Assembly: GCF_002844555.1 (NCBI RefSeq) | Contig: NZ_PJNI01000003.1 | Location: forward strand, 186,001 to 250,000 | Direction of reading: 5' to 3' | From: Brumimicrobium salinarum | GTDB lineage: Bacteria > Bacteroidota > Bacteroidia > Flavobacteriales_D > Crocinitomicaceae | Length of the DNA stretch: 64,000 nt | Part shown: one piece after another, positions 63,832 to 64,000 of the stretch | Position numbering within the stretch: position 1 is the first letter of the stretch | Layout: each line of letters opens with the position of its first letter | Notes under the pieces: generated by a model | Told to the model about the DNA's origin: nothing | Seen by the model: only the letters and a program-made list of their open reading frames with translations | The model's database searches: none | Position numbers and translations under genes: made by a program

Positions 63832-64000
63832 CTATTTGGAAAGTACCTTAAATTCGGTTCTTCTATTTTTTTGATGAGCTGCTTCTTTTTCTGTCCTTCT
63901 GCTCATCTTAGCAATTTCAGCATCAGTTACAATTGGCTGTTCAGGACCATATCCTGCTGACACAAGTCGTCCTTTATCAATACCTTTTTCAACTAGGTAG
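63832..64000 (-). CDS. OmpA-family protein, C-terminal part (truncated by right edge)
   Basis: The last 55 codons read YLVEKGIDKGRLVSAGYGPE and end with AAHQKNRRTEFKVLSK before a TAG at 63832-63834. This is the C-terminal end of an OmpA/MotB peptidoglycan-binding domain, where the NRRTEFKV segment is characteristic. The N-terminal part, and so the full protein type (barrel, PD40-containing, or lipoprotein), is outside the window. Confidence 0.85.
   Translation of the reverse strand, partial: YLVEKGIDKGRLVSAGYGPEQPIVTDAEIAKMSRRTEKEAAHQKNRRTEFKVLSK

Overview
This 64 kb window is chromosomal DNA from a member of the Bacteroidota, most likely order Flavobacteriales (a Crocinitomicaceae/Fluviicola-like genome is plausible, but genus cannot be decided here). 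The evidence is the AT-rich composition; promoters of the form TTG/TTTG-N18/19-TAnnTTTG; starts without clear Shine-Dalgarno sequences; a type IX secretion (T9SS) C-terminal sorting domain; an IPExxxVDY-family gene beside pyruvate kinase; a fused CzcA-TolC metal efflux pump; and a moxR/DUF58/batABC operon. I saw no rRNA, tRNA, CRISPR array, insertion sequence or prophage. Nearly all of the window is ordinary core-type sequence with a few accessory cassettes.

Layout. 1-5527 (minus): aerotolerance-type operon, moxR - DUF58 - membrane protein - batA - batB - batC (cut by the left edge), with overlapping coding ends. 5751-7280: GH3-family adenylating enzyme, then a small HELGH-motif protein. 8078-14319: divalent-metal efflux locus, made of a His-rich exported protein, a CzcA RND pump fused to a TolC-like outer membrane factor, and a CzcB adaptor broken by one missing base in an A tract. 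14493-15935: aldehyde dehydrogenase. 15936-16550: repeat-bearing spacer. 16547-19000: SUKH-like protein and dxs. 19302-23293: accessory cell-surface cassette of two tandem SUMF1-fold exported proteins and a T9SS cargo with 44-residue repeats. 23290-29127: NRDE/TANGO2 protein, then an outer membrane barrel paired with a very large TPR protein. 29293-34019: FtsE-like ATPase, two glycosyltransferases, ArsC-like protein, MlaF/MlaE lipid transporter. 34100-38235: SprT-like protein, mannose-1-phosphate guanylyltransferase, zinc-ribbon protein, HflX, small membrane protein. 38325-42704: amidohydrolase pair. 43797-45685: sufS-sufE-lipoprotein. 46057-46973: 0.9 kb spacer with a large nested palindrome. 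46974-50381: orphan response regulator, small barrel, pyruvate kinase, IPExxxVDY protein. 50445-56279 (minus): DUF5060 glycosidase, cyclase-family hydrolase, M48 peptidase, PAP2-like protein, RpoN. 57152-63207 (minus): DUF4856 lipoprotein - imelysin lipoprotein - vitamin-K-carboxylase-like membrane protein - TonB receptor. 63373-63738: msrB. 63832-64000: C-terminus of an OmpA-family protein.

The most interesting points are: (1) a vitamin K-dependent gamma-carboxylase homologue that appears to keep the catalytic His and Lys, inside a probable iron-uptake operon; (2) the tandem SUMF1-fold / T9SS repeat-protein cassette, whose SUMF1 domains lack the cysteines of true formylglycine-generating enzyme; (3) the single-base frameshift at an A7 run in czcB next to an otherwise intact fused pump; and (4) a roughly 190 bp nested inverted repeat in a gene-free spacer. 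All family calls come from reading the translations; no database search was run.
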